Source: Paracoccaceae bacterium
Lineage (GTDB): Bacteria > Pseudomonadota > Alphaproteobacteria > Rhodobacterales > Rhodobacteraceae
Reading direction: 5' to 3'
Assembly: GCA_024742705.1 (NCBI GenBank)
Contig: JANSXZ010000001.1
Coordinates: 124,001 to 188,000, forward strand
Length of the DNA stretch: 64,000 nucleotides
How positions within the stretch are numbered: the first letter of the stretch is position 1; each line of letters opens with the position of its first letter. Both the position numbers and the translations under genes were made by a program. Below are positions 17,361 through 25,470 of this stretch, one piece after another. The notes beneath the pieces are model-generated. The model had not been told where the DNA came from. It ran no database searches and saw only the letters and a program-made list of their open reading frames with translations.

Positions 17361-19798
17361 GCGCGCAGCCGGGCGTTGTCCGGATCCCAGAGCGGTTGAT
17401 CGGGCATCACCGTCGCGGCGCGGCGTTTGCCGAAGATTTCAACCTCGATTCCGGTGCCCGGCACCGCAAGGTCGGTGCGCAGCATTCCCAGGGCGACCGA
17501 ATGGCCCACCCGGTATCCCCAGGCCCCCGAAGTGGTCTCGCCCACCACGCTGTCGCCTTGCCACAGCGTTGACATATAAGGCGCGTCGGCTTCGCCCGCC
17601 TCGACCCGCAGCGTCACGAACCGCTTCTTGCTGCCTTGCTGCTTTTCGTTCAACAGCGCCGCCTTGCCGGGGAAATCCTGCGGCTTGTCCAGCTTGACGA
17701 ACCGCTCCAGGCCGCCTTCCAGCATGGTGTAGTCGGTGCTCAGGTCGCCTTTCCAAGCGCGATAACCCTTTTCGATGCGCAGCGAATTCAGCGCGAACAT
17801 GCCGAAAGGCCGCGCGCCACCGTCGAGAACTGCATCGTATATCGCCGGGATATCGGCATGTGCGGCGTGGATTTCCCACCCCAGTTCGCCGGCAAAGCTG
17901 ACCCGCGCCAGGGTGGCGGGCCGGCCGGCCACGGTGGCCTGCTGATGCGACAGCCAGGGCAGCGACAGATCCGCCTGGGCAATACCTTCGAACAGCCCGC
18001 GCGACTGCGGCCCGCAGACGATCAGCGTCGACAAGTCGGCAGAGCGATCCGTCAGCGTCAGCCCGGCATCCATCGCCGGGCGCAACACGTCGAAATCGTG
18101 CCACTGGGCCGTCGCGGCGGTGATCAGGGTAAAGTGATCCTCGGCATGGCGCAGCAGCGACATTTCGGTCAGGATGCGGCCCCGATCGTCGGCGAAATAG
18201 GCCAGGTTCATGCGCCCGGTCGCCGGCAAGCCGCCGGTGATGCGCCCGCGCAGCCATTCGGCGGCACCCGCGCCCGACAGATCGAAACGCGAGAAGCCCG
18301 GCAGGTCCAGAACCCCGACGCTGTCGCGCACGGCTTCGCATTCGGCGCGAATCCGCGCCTCCCAAGGGCCTTCGCGGTTCCAGGTCTGGGTGCTCTGTTC
18401 GGACAGGTCGTCGCCCGGCTGGGCGAACCAGTTGGCCCGCTCCCAGCCGTTGTAGGCGCCGAACACAGCGCCCCGGGCTGCCACCTTGTCGTGTACCGGC
18501 GACAGTTTCTTGCCGCGCCCCGCGGGCCACGCGTGCCAAGGGAAATGCATCGCATATTCGTGGCCGTAGACCTCGATACCCTTGGCGATGCAATAGTCAC
18601 GGTCGGTATAATCGGTGTAGCGCCGCGGATCGACGGCCCACATGTCCCATTCGGTCTGGCCTTCGGTGATCCATTCGGCCAGCACCTTGCCCGCGCCGCC
18701 GGCCTGGGCGATGCCAAAGGTGAAAACGCAGGCCTCGAAGGCATTGGGAACGCCCGGCATCGGCCCCAGCAGCGGCAGGCCATCGGGCGCATAGGGGATC
18801 GGCCCGTTGATCACCTTGTTCACCCCGACCGATCCCAGCAGCGGCACCCGTGCCATCGCGTCTTCGATGTACCACTCGAGACGTTCGAGATCGTCGGGAT
18901 AGAGCTGGAAGCTGAAGTCTTTCGGAAACGGATCGTCGGGTGTGATCCAATGCGCCTTGCAGTTGCGTTCGTAGGGCCCGAGGTTCAGGCCGGTCTTTTC
19001 CTGGCGGAGGTAATACGAGCTGTCGACGTCGCGCAGAAGCGGCAGTTTGCCGTTGGCGCGGGTGTGTGCCTCGATCTCGGGAATTTCGTCGGTCAGAAGG
19101 TACTGGTGGCTCATCACCATCATCGGCACGGTGCGCCCGCCGAAGGGGCGGAACCATTCACCGACCTCCTGCGCGTAATAGCCCGCTGCGTTCACGACGT
19201 ACTCGCAGCGAATATCGCCCTTGTGGGTGTGCACGATCCATTCGTCGCCGTCGCGGCTGACGCCGGTTGCAGGGCAGAACCTTTCGATCCGCGCGCCCAG
19301 GTCGCGCGCGCCCTTTGCCAGGGCCTGCGTCAACTGGCTGGGATCGATATCGCCGTCGCAGGGATCATAGAGAACACCTTCCAGGTCGTGCAGTTCCAGA
19401 AACGGATACATCTCGCGCGCCTCGGCCGGCGAGAGCATCTCGATGTCCATGCCCTGGTAGCGGCCCATGCCGCGCGCGCGGGCAAATTCCTGCACCCGCT
19501 CGCGGCTGTGGCCCAAACGCAGCGATCCGGTGACGTGATAGTTCATCGGATAATCCACCGCCGCCGCCAGGCCACGGTACAGTTCGGTCGAATACCTTTG
19601 CATGTTCATGATCGACCACGAGGTGGAAAACGTCGGCACATTGCCCGCCGCGTGCCATGTGGACCCGGCGGTCAGTTCGTTCTTTTCCAGCAGCACGCAA
19701 TCGGTCCAGCCCGCCAGGGCCAGATGATAAAGGCCGGATGCGCCGACCGCGCCGCCGCCGATGATGACCACGCGGGCCGTTGTGGGAAAATCGGTCAT
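17357..19798 (-). CDS. FAD-dependent oxidoreductase - GcvT fusion (dimethylglycine/sarcosine dehydrogenase-like), copy 2
   Basis: Second 813-residue flavoprotein-GcvT fusion and first gene of the three-gene unit. VVIIGGGAVGA at residues 10-20 binds FAD; H49 in TAGSTWHAAGN is the candidate covalent attachment residue. The C-terminal GcvT part has SFAGELGWEIHA, SLRIEKGYRAWKGD and the terminal barrel SGAWGYRVGHSVALG. It is clearly diverged from copy 1 across the substrate side of the flavin domain, so it is a paralogue with a different methylamine substrate rather than a recent duplicate. The start at 19798 follows AAGGAG. A 178-base gap separates it from lysE; I found no glycine-riboswitch pattern there. 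Confidence 0.9.
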   Translation of the reverse strand: MTDFPTTARVVIIGGGAVGASGLYHLALAGWTDCVLLEKNELTAGSTWHAAGNVPTFSTSWSIMNMQRYSTELYRGLAAAVDYPMNYHVTGSLRLGHSRERVQEFARARGMGRYQGMDIEMLSPAEAREMYPFLELHDLEGVLYDPCDGDIDPSQLTQALAKGARDLGARIERFCPATGVSRDGDEWIVHTHKGDIRCEYVVNAAGYYAQEVGEWFRPFGGRTVPMMVMSHQYLLTDEIPEIEAHTRANGKLPLLRDVDSSYYLRQEKTGLNLGPYERNCKAHWITPDDPFPKDFSFQLYPDDLERLEWYIEDAMARVPLLGSVGVNKVINGPIPYAPDGLPLLGPMPGVPNAFEACVFTFGIAQAGGAGKVLAEWITEGQTEWDMWAVDPRRYTDYTDRDYCIAKGIEVYGHEYAMHFPWHAWPAGRGKKLSPVHDKVAARGAVFGAYNGWERANWFAQPGDDLSEQSTQTWNREGPWEARIRAECEAVRDSVGVLDLPGFSRFDLSGAGAAEWLRGRITGGLPATGRMNLAYFADDRGRILTEMSLLRHAEDHFTLITAATAQWHDFDVLRPAMDAGLTLTDRSADLSTLIVCGPQSRGLFEGIAQADLSLPWLSHQQATVAGRPATLARVSFAGELGWEIHAAHADIPAIYDAVLDGGARPFGMFALNSLRIEKGYRAWKGDLSTDYTMLEGGLERFVKLDKPQDFPGKAALLNEKQQGSKKRFVTLRVEAGEADAPYMSTLWQGDSVVGETTSGAWGYRVGHSVALGMLRTDLAVPGTGIEVEIFGKRRAATVMPDQPLWDPDNARLRA

Positions 19799-19976
19799 GT
19801 CTGGATCTCCTTGTCAAGGGAACCGTCGGCCCGCGGGCTTTCGGATGAGAGCATGGTGCACCGCGGCCTTTGGGCCGCCTTGCAAAGGGCACCGCGACGT
19901 GGCGCCAAGCGAATATCGTGGTTCGGATCGCCCCCGGCGCCGGCGCGCCGGGCAGCAGGGCGTCGGGCGACGGATT

Positions 19977-20597
19977 TCATCGCGCCACCTGCGGTGTCGC
20001 CACGCCGATCAGAAGCGCGCCGTAGATCAGGAAGCACACCGCCATCGTCCTGCGCACCCAGACGTTGAACACCGCGCCCAGCGCCGCGCGGCCCAGCCCC
20101 GCGCCCAGCGCGGTGAACCCGCAATAGCTCAGCGCTGTCAGCGTCAGCGCGGTGGGAAGGATCACGACCATCTGCGCCGCGATCGGCACATCGGGCTGCA
20201 CGAATTGTGAAAACGCCGCCAGATAGCCCGCAACGCTCTTGGGGTTGATCGTCGCCACGGCCAGCGCATGCAGATAGACGTGCCGCGCGGGGCGGGCAGG
20301 GTGCACCGGCCGTGTGGCGGTGATCCAGCCGCGCAGGCCCAGATACACCAGAAACCCGGCGCCGATCAGCTTGGCCACCAGGAACGCCGTGTCCGACGCG
20401 GCGATCAGCGCGGTAACCCCCGCCGCCGAAAGCAAAAGGAAGGCGGTTGCCTGTGTCAGGATCGCGGCCACCCCCGGCAGTGCGCGCCAGAAACCCAGAG
20501 CCATGCCGTTCGATATGCAGTTCACGGCGTTCGGGCCGGGCGTGGTCACGAAAACCACCCAGAACATCGCGAACAGCGCCCATGCCTCGAAGCCCAT
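19977..20597 (-). CDS. LysE/RhtB family amino acid exporter
   Basis: Inner-membrane exporter of 206 residues with about six hydrophobic segments. The N-terminus FVVFVTTPGPNAVNCI is the LysE/RhtB signature (TPGPN), and the loop AVATINPKSVAGYLAAF is also typical (NPK). Members export basic amino acids, threonine, homoserine lactone or related solutes. It starts 3 bases after the stop codon of the XRE-cupin gene, so the two form an operon and the cupin probably senses the exported compound or a relative. The specific solute is unknown. Confidence 0.9.
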   Translation of the reverse strand: MGFEAWALFAMFWVVFVTTPGPNAVNCISNGMALGFWRALPGVAAILTQATAFLLLSAAGVTALIAASDTAFLVAKLIGAGFLVYLGLRGWITATRPVHPARPARHVYLHALAVATINPKSVAGYLAAFSQFVQPDVPIAAQMVVILPTALTLTALSYCGFTALGAGLGRAALGAVFNVWVRRTMAVCFLIYGALLIGVATPQVAR

Positions 20598-20600
20598 GCA

Positions 20601-21173
20601 TCAATAGACCGGCGGGGCGATGACCCAGATCGCTACCGCTGGTTCGTCGCCGGGGTTGCGCCAGCGGAAGGGCTCTCCGCGGATGCGGAAGCTGTCGCCG
20701 GGTCCGATCAGAAAGTGGTGCGGGCCGATATCCAGCGCCAGTTGCCCGGACAGCAGGTACCCCACCTCCTGGGTGGGGCGCGTGACCGGTGCGGCGATTT
20801 CGGAATGGGGCGCGAATGTCGAATGAACCACTTCGAAATCATCTGTCAGATCGGGCGAAAGCAATTCCTCGGTCAGCCCGGCGCCGGCGCCGCCGATGGC
20901 CCGCCGCAGTCCGGCGCGCACCACATGGCCGGCTTCTGCGGCGGGCACGGCGGCCTGTCCGAACAGCATCGAAATCGAAACCTCCAGCGCGCGCGCGATC
21001 TGGCGCAGATCGGCGACCGACGGCGTCGACAGATCGCGCTCAACCTGGCTGAGCCAGCCGACCGACCGATCCAGCCGCGTGGCCAGATCGCTCAGCGTCA
21101 GGCCGCGCGCCTTGCGCAGGCTGCGCAGATCCGCGCCGAGGCTGGGCATCCGGGTCGGATCGGTCTGAAGCAT
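20601..21173 (-). CDS. XRE-family transcriptional regulator with C-terminal cupin sensor
   Basis: Regulator of 190 residues. Residues 13-68 are a helix-turn-helix (LRSLRKARGLTLSDLATRL, then STPSVADLRQIARAL). Residues about 115-188 are a cupin barrel (PTQEVGYLLSGQLALDIG and FLIGPGDSFRIRG) that would bind a small ligand. This architecture controls polyamine, amino acid or aromatic uptake and export genes. It forms an operon with lysE. Two near-perfect palindromes lie just upstream of the start, the first beginning 5 bases before the ATG, which suggests autoregulation. No clear ribosome binding site is seen between palindrome and start; the first palindrome could also fold over it in the mRNA. 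Confidence 0.88.
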   Translation of the reverse strand: MLQTDPTRMPSLGADLRSLRKARGLTLSDLATRLDRSVGWLSQVERDLSTPSVADLRQIARALEVSISMLFGQAAVPAAEAGHVVRAGLRRAIGGAGAGLTEELLSPDLTDDFEVVHSTFAPHSEIAAPVTRPTQEVGYLLSGQLALDIGPHHFLIGPGDSFRIRGEPFRWRNPGDEPAVAIWVIAPPVY

Positions 21174-21177
21174 CTCG

Positions 21178-21212
21178 GCACCGTGAAAAAAATCTTGCGA
21201 TTTTCACGGTGC
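21178..21212 (-). promoter_or_regulatory. palindromic operator 1 of the XRE-cupin/lysE operon
   Basis: GCACCGTGAAAA (21178-21189) and TTTTCACGGTGC (21201-21212) form a perfect 12-base inverted repeat with an 11-base AT-rich spacer. It lies 5 bases upstream of the regulator's start codon and shares its core CCGTGAAAA with the second palindrome. Either a regulator binding site or an mRNA hairpin; the repeated core favours an operator. Confidence 0.7.
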
Positions 21213-21219
21213 GTCGGCG

Positions 21220-21248
21220 CCGTGAAAAAAGCAAACCATTTTTCACGG
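21220..21248 (-). promoter_or_regulatory. palindromic operator 2 of the XRE-cupin/lysE operon
   Basis: CCGTGAAAAA (21220-21229) and TTTTTCACGG (21239-21248) form a perfect 10-base inverted repeat with a 9-base spacer. Its centre is about 39 bases from the centre of the first palindrome, close to four helical turns, which would put two dimers on the same DNA face. It has no T-tract beyond the stem, so a Rho-independent terminator for the upstream acetyltransferase gene is less likely. Confidence 0.7.
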
Positions 21249-21270
21249 CTGCGGCACACCGTCCCGCCGC

Positions 21271-21867
21271 CTAGGGGGCGAACATCGGGATATGCGGGCC
21301 GGCGTCGGCCGGCAACAGGCCGGTCAGACGCGGATCGGCGTAGGTTTCGATCTCCTGACGGACTGGAACGAAGCCGCTGCGCCTGTAGAACGACAGCGCG
21401 CCGGGGTGATCGAAGGTGCAGGTGTGGACATGAAACAGGCCGATCGGCCGCGACCACGCGCGGTGGATCGCGGCATTCATCAACCAGCGGCCCGTTCCGC
21501 TGCCGATCAACGCCCGCGTCAACCCGAAGAACGCAAGTTCGCAGGCCCCTTCGGTGCGGAAATCCAGTTCGAGCAACCCTTCGTCGGCGCCATTCAGCGT
21601 CACCGCCCAGACCTCCTGAAGTGGATCGGCGAGGGTTTCGCCCAGTGTCGCGTCGTCCATTTCCAGACGCGACGTCCAGAGCCACTCCTGCCCCCCGACC
21701 CGCAGGAAAAGCGCGCGGTACCACGCCAGCGATGGCCGCTCTACCCGGCGCAACACCACGCCGGCAGGGGCCGGCACCGGCCGCACCGGGGCCGGTGCGC
21801 GCATTTCAAGATGCGTCACCACAGCGGCCACATATCCCGGCGCGACGGGCTGAAGCGCCTCTGTCAA
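21271..21867 (-). CDS. GNAT family N-acetyltransferase
   Basis: Acetyltransferase of 198 residues. The acetyl-CoA pocket is seen in LTRALIGSGTGRWLMNAAI, and the C-terminal strand-helix in TFDHPGALSFYRRSGFVPV. Substrate is unknown. I place the start at a TTG (21867-21865) that overlaps the stop of the pfkB gene as TTGA; this begins MTEALQPVAPGYVAAVVTHL, which fits the conserved N-terminus of relatives, whereas the next ATG would remove about 24 residues. The gene is the last of the nth-pfkB-GNAT string, all joined by 4-base overlaps. Confidence 0.82.
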   Translation of the reverse strand: MTEALQPVAPGYVAAVVTHLEMRAPAPVRPVPAPAGVVLRRVERPSLAWYRALFLRVGGQEWLWTSRLEMDDATLGETLADPLQEVWAVTLNGADEGLLELDFRTEGACELAFFGLTRALIGSGTGRWLMNAAIHRAWSRPIGLFHVHTCTFDHPGALSFYRRSGFVPVRQEIETYADPRLTGLLPADAGPHIPMFAP

Positions 21868-22856
21868 AGCAGGTTCGCAGCCTTGAGGAGATCGCGCACA
21901 TCGACCTCCGGGCGCGGGCCGATATGCCCGATCACCTCGCGCGCGCAAACCGTGCCGATCCGCGCACAGGTTTCCATGTCGCGGCCCTGCGCCATGCCAA
22001 ACAGAAAACCGGCGGCAAACTGATCCCCGGCGCCTGTGGCGTCGACCGGCACGATCTTTTCCACCGGCACATCGGTGCGCGCGCCATCGGCCACGACCGT
22101 CACGCCGTCGCCGGAACGGGTGCAGACCACCAGCGGGCACAGGGCCGCTGTGCGTGCCAGGGCGTCTTCCAGATCGTCTGTCTCGAACAGCGACTTGATT
22201 TCAGCCTCGTTGCCGATGACGTAATCCAGGTCGTTTTCGATCAAGGTCAGGAAATCGGCGCGGTGGCGTTCCACGCAGAACGGATCGGAAATCGCTATAC
22301 CGACCTTGCCGCCGCTGGCGCGGGTGCTGCGCGCGGCCTCGCGGAAGGCGGATTTGCCGGCGTCGTGATCGAACAGGTAGCCCTCGAGAAACATCAGAGC
22401 GGCGTTGCCGGTCACGGTTTCGGGCACGTCGACCGATGTGAGACCGGTGGAAATGCCCAGGTAGGTGTTCATCGACCTTTCGCCGTCGGGCGAAACGAAG
22501 ATCATCGACCGCGACGTGGGGGTTTCGCCGCCCGCAACCGGAGCGTTGACGAAATCGATGCCGTGCCCTGTCATCGCGTCGGCATAGAACTGCCCCAGCG
22601 CGTCGTCGTTGACCCGTCCGATGAAAGCCGTCCGCAGACCCAGCGCGCCGGCGCCCGCGATGGTGTTGGCGACCGATCCGCCCGGCGTCTGCACCCGGCC
22701 GTCCATCGCCGCATAGAGCGTTTCCGCCCGGTCGCGTTCGACCAGCTGCATGATGCCTTTTTCAATCTGCATCCGGTTCAGGAAATCGTCGTCGGCCTGC
22801 GAGATCACATCGACAACGGCGTTGCCGATGCCCACCAGGTCATAGGTCTTGGTCAT
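21864..22856 (-). CDS. PfkB family carbohydrate/nucleoside kinase (adenosine kinase-like)
   Basis: Ribokinase-fold kinase of 330 residues. The substrate side starts GIGNAVVDVISQ and continues TPGGSVANTIAGAGAL; the catalytic loop is DATGAGDQFAAGFLFG with the base aspartate. The N-terminus and PGGSVANT resemble adenosine kinases more than ribokinase or fructokinase, so adenosine or another nucleoside is the likely acceptor. Its start overlaps the endonuclease III stop by 4 bases and its stop overlaps the acetyltransferase TTG start. This gene order is common in Rhodobacteraceae. Confidence 0.85.
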   Translation of the reverse strand: MTKTYDLVGIGNAVVDVISQADDDFLNRMQIEKGIMQLVERDRAETLYAAMDGRVQTPGGSVANTIAGAGALGLRTAFIGRVNDDALGQFYADAMTGHGIDFVNAPVAGGETPTSRSMIFVSPDGERSMNTYLGISTGLTSVDVPETVTGNAALMFLEGYLFDHDAGKSAFREAARSTRASGGKVGIAISDPFCVERHRADFLTLIENDLDYVIGNEAEIKSLFETDDLEDALARTAALCPLVVCTRSGDGVTVVADGARTDVPVEKIVPVDATGAGDQFAAGFLFGMAQGRDMETCARIGTVCAREVIGHIGPRPEVDVRDLLKAANLL

Positions 22857-23497
22857 TCTGTCTTGTCCTCATATTCGCAAAGATCGCGGATGATACAGGT
22901 GCCGCACAGCGGCTTGCGCGCCTTGCAGTGATAGCGCCCGTGCAGGATCATCCAATGGTGCGCGTGGTGTTGAAAATCGACCGGGATATGGTCTTCGATG
23001 GCCCGCTCGACCGCTTCCACGGTCTTTCCCGGCGCGATGCCCGACCGGTTGCCCAGCCGAAAGATATGCGTGTCGACGGCCTGCGCGGGGTGGCGCCACC
23101 ACATGTTCAACACCACGTTCGCGGTCTTGCGCCCGACCCCCGGCAGGGCCTGAAGCGCCGCGCGGGAATTTGGCACCGTGCCGCCATGCTGATCCACCAG
23201 GATCTGGCTGAGCTTCATGACATTGCGCGCCTTCTGGCGGAACAGGCCGATCGTCTTGATGTGATCGGTCAGCGCATCGAGCCCCAGGTCCAGCATCTTC
23301 TGCGGCGTGTCGGCCACGGCAAACAGGCCGCGCGTTGCCCGGTTCACCCCGGCATCGGTGGCCTGCGCGCTCAGCGCCACGGCCACCACCAGCGTGTAGG
23401 CGTTCACATGATCCAGTTCGCCCTTGGGCTCGGGATCTGCCGCCTGAAAGCGGGTGAAAATCTCGCGGAGAGTTGCATAATCGAGTTGCCGGGCCAT
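22853..23497 (-). CDS. nth: endonuclease III (DNA glycosylase/AP lyase)
   Basis: Base-excision repair enzyme of 214 residues that removes oxidised pyrimidines and cuts abasic sites. The helix-hairpin-helix LPGVGRKTANVVL carries catalytic K124; the second catalytic residue is D142 in VDTHIFRLG. A [4Fe-4S] cluster is given by C191, C198, C201 and C207 (spacing 6, 2, 5). I chose the ATG at 23497 because it yields the usual family length; an open frame continues upstream but is in opposite-strand coding sequence. It is divergent from the Ada-like repair gene across 186 bases. Confidence 0.96.
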   Translation of the reverse strand: MARQLDYATLREIFTRFQAADPEPKGELDHVNAYTLVVAVALSAQATDAGVNRATRGLFAVADTPQKMLDLGLDALTDHIKTIGLFRQKARNVMKLSQILVDQHGGTVPNSRAALQALPGVGRKTANVVLNMWWRHPAQAVDTHIFRLGNRSGIAPGKTVEAVERAIEDHIPVDFQHHAHHWMILHGRYHCKARKPLCGTCIIRDLCEYEDKTE

Positions 23498-23683
23498 GCC
23501 CTGTCTATGCCGTGGTGCAGAGGGCGCTGCAATGTCAAATCCGGCGGCCGGCCGTGACCGGGGCGCAATTGGCGCAACATCCGGGTCGCGGGGGGGCGTG
23601 TCATCGCCTAGGTATCGGGCAAGCGCCGCGCGCCCGTCCGCCGCGACCTGTCCCCAACCGGCCCGAACAGAAGGAGCCGCGCC

Positions 23684-24547
23684 ATGACCGCCCTGTCCGA
23701 CGAAAACGCCTATCACTACGGTGTCATGCGCCGCGCCATCGATTTGATCGACGCGGGCGGCGAAAAGATGACGCTGGAACAGCTTGCCGGCCGTATGGAC
23801 ATGTCGCCGGGACACTTTCAGCGGGTGTTTTCCGCGTGGGTCGGGGTATCGCCCAAAAGGTATCAGCAGTACCTGATGCTGGGCCATGCCCGGACGCTGC
23901 TGCGTGAGCGGTTCACCACGCTTGAGGCGGCACAGGAAACCGGGCTTTCGGGTGGTGGGCGGCTGCACGATCTGTTTTTGCGCTGGGAAGCGATGAGCCC
24001 GGGCGCTTATGCGCGCGGCGGCGCCGGACTCGAGATCTTCTGGGGCTGGTTCGACAGCCCCTTCGGCCCGGCGCTGGTGATGGGCACCCGGCGTGGCATT
24101 TGCGGCATCGGCTTTGCCGCCGAAACCGGTGCCGAGGCCACGATGGACGATCTGCGCGGGCGCTGGCCCGGCGCGCGGTTTGCCGAAGATCCCGACATGT
24201 TGCGGCCCTGGGCGCACGCGGCCTTTGGCGTCGGCGACGGGAAGGCTGGTGGCGGGAAGGTCGGCGCGTCGCTGGTTCTGATGGGCGCGCCGTTCCAGAT
24301 CAAGGTCTGGGAGGCGCTGCTGGCGATCCCGTCGGGCCATGTGACCACCTACTCTGAAATCGCGCGGTCCATCGGCAACCCGCGCGCGGTGCGCGCCGTG
24401 GGCACGGCGGTGGGGCGCAATCCGGTCAGCTGGCTGATTCCCTGCCACCGTGCGCTGCGCAAGTCGGGCGGGCTGGGCGGCTATCACTGGGGATTGCCGG
24501 TGAAGCGCGCGATGCTGGCCTACGAATCGGCCCATGCCGGCCTGTAA
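23684..24547 (+). CDS. AraC-HTH / methylated-DNA-cysteine methyltransferase fusion (Ada-like without zinc domain)
   Basis: Protein of 287 residues joining an AraC-type helix-turn-helix (residues 30-105; LEQLAGRMDMSPGHFQRVFS) to an O6-methylguanine methyltransferase domain with active-site C254 in WLIPCHRAL and the recognition helix GNPRAVRAVGTAVGRNP. It lacks the N-terminal zinc-thiolate domain with which Ada senses methyl phosphotriesters, so the induction switch of Ada is missing; it may repair DNA and regulate by another cue or none. A glycine-rich linker near residues 184-196 (GDGKAGGGKVG) joins domain parts. Start follows AGAAGGAG. Confidence 0.9.
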   Translation: MTALSDENAYHYGVMRRAIDLIDAGGEKMTLEQLAGRMDMSPGHFQRVFSAWVGVSPKRYQQYLMLGHARTLLRERFTTLEAAQETGLSGGGRLHDLFLRWEAMSPGAYARGGAGLEIFWGWFDSPFGPALVMGTRRGICGIGFAAETGAEATMDDLRGRWPGARFAEDPDMLRPWAHAAFGVGDGKAGGGKVGASLVLMGAPFQIKVWEALLAIPSGHVTTYSEIARSIGNPRAVRAVGTAVGRNPVSWLIPCHRALRKSGGLGGYHWGLPVKRAMLAYESAHAGL

Positions 24548-24584
24548 TGCGCGGGAGTTTGCCGAAACCCTGCGAAAAGGTGAT

Positions 24585-24609
24585 GGAACCAGGTGCGGGT
24601 TCGCGTGTT
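24585..24609 (+). promoter_or_regulatory. possible EcfG-type promoter for the OmpA-like lipoprotein gene
   Basis: GGAAC (24585-24589), 16 bases, then TGTT (24606-24609), one mismatch from the GGAAC-N16/17-CGTT pattern found at the stress locus in this window. It lies 60 bases before the lipoprotein start codon. The mismatch and the frequency of such short motifs make this a weak call. Confidence 0.3.
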
Positions 24610-24668
24610 ATGATATCGCACACATCCCGGCGCGGACCGGGGCCATTCCAAGAAACGGCAGGCACAAA

Positions 24669-25328
24669 ATGACGACACGCACCCGAGTAACCCTGATCGC
24701 AGCCGCATCCGCTGCATTGGCGCTGAGCGCCTGCACCGAATCGGCGCTGACCGATCCAAACAACCCCAACCGCCAGCGTGATCAGGGCGTTCTTATCGGC
24801 GCTCTGGCGGGGGCTGCCCTGGGGCAGATCGTCGGCGGCGATACCGAAGCCACCATCGCGGGTGCCGCTCTGGGTGGCGTGGCCGGCGGTGTGATCGGCA
24901 ACCAGCTTGACCGCCAGGAGGCCGACCTGCGCCAGGATCTGGGCAACGACCAGGTGACCATCACCAACACCGGCGACCGTCTGATCGTGACATTGCCGCA
25001 GGACATCCTGTTCGCCACCGACAGCTTCGCGGTCCGTTCGGATCTGCAACGCGATCTGCGTGTCGTCGCGTCGAACCTTCAGGCCTACCCCAATTCCACC
25101 GTTCAGGTGATCGGCCACACCGACAACACCGGCGACGCAACCTACAACCAGGGCCTGTCCGAGCGCCGCGCGCGCGCCGTGGCCAACGTTCTGATCGGCG
25201 CGGGCGTATCGTCGGGGCGTATTCTGGCGGTGGGACGGGGCGAAAACCAGCCGGTCGCCTCGAACCTGACGCCCGAGGGCCGGGCGCTGAATCGCCGGGT
25301 CGAGATCGTTATCCTGCCCAACGCCTGA
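24669..25328 (+). CDS. OmpA-family outer-membrane lipoprotein with glycine-zipper region
   Basis: Lipoprotein of 219 residues. The signal peptide ends with a lipobox LALSAC, lipidated cysteine C22. Residues 41-82 are a glycine-zipper region (GALAGAALGQIVGG, AALGGVAGGVIGN), which may insert in or span membrane. Residues 105-219 are an OmpA/MotB peptidoglycan-binding domain: DILFATDSFAVRSD, VIGHTDNTGDATYN, LSERRARAVANVL. It should link the outer membrane to peptidoglycan. It is transcribed separately; a candidate stress promoter lies upstream and a GC-rich imperfect hairpin (25367-25394) downstream. Confidence 0.92.
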   Translation: MTTRTRVTLIAAASAALALSACTESALTDPNNPNRQRDQGVLIGALAGAALGQIVGGDTEATIAGAALGGVAGGVIGNQLDRQEADLRQDLGNDQVTITNTGDRLIVTLPQDILFATDSFAVRSDLQRDLRVVASNLQAYPNSTVQVIGHTDNTGDATYNQGLSERRARAVANVLIGAGVSSGRILAVGRGENQPVASNLTPEGRALNRRVEIVILPNA

Positions 25329-25470
25329 GCCGATCATCCGCCGGCCTGCCCCTTGCAGGGCCATGCCCCGCGCCGGGCCGCCCCCCGGCACGGGCTGGTC
25401 ATTGAATCCCGCGCCATCGCGCTAGGTCATTTCGCCTGATCACTTCCCAACCCGGCAGGAGAGAGACACA

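Noticed and set aside
19799-19976. Possible glycine riboswitch before the GcvT-flavoprotein operon
   Set aside because: The gap is GC-rich with several stems but I could not find the conserved tandem aptamer core, and a normal AAGGAG site is free.
20268-22931. 887-codon open frame on the plus strand across lysE, the XRE-cupin gene, the acetyltransferase and pfkB
   Set aside because: Low-complexity Arg/Gly/His-rich translation with no domain; it is the antisense shadow of GC-rich genes whose own products have clear families.
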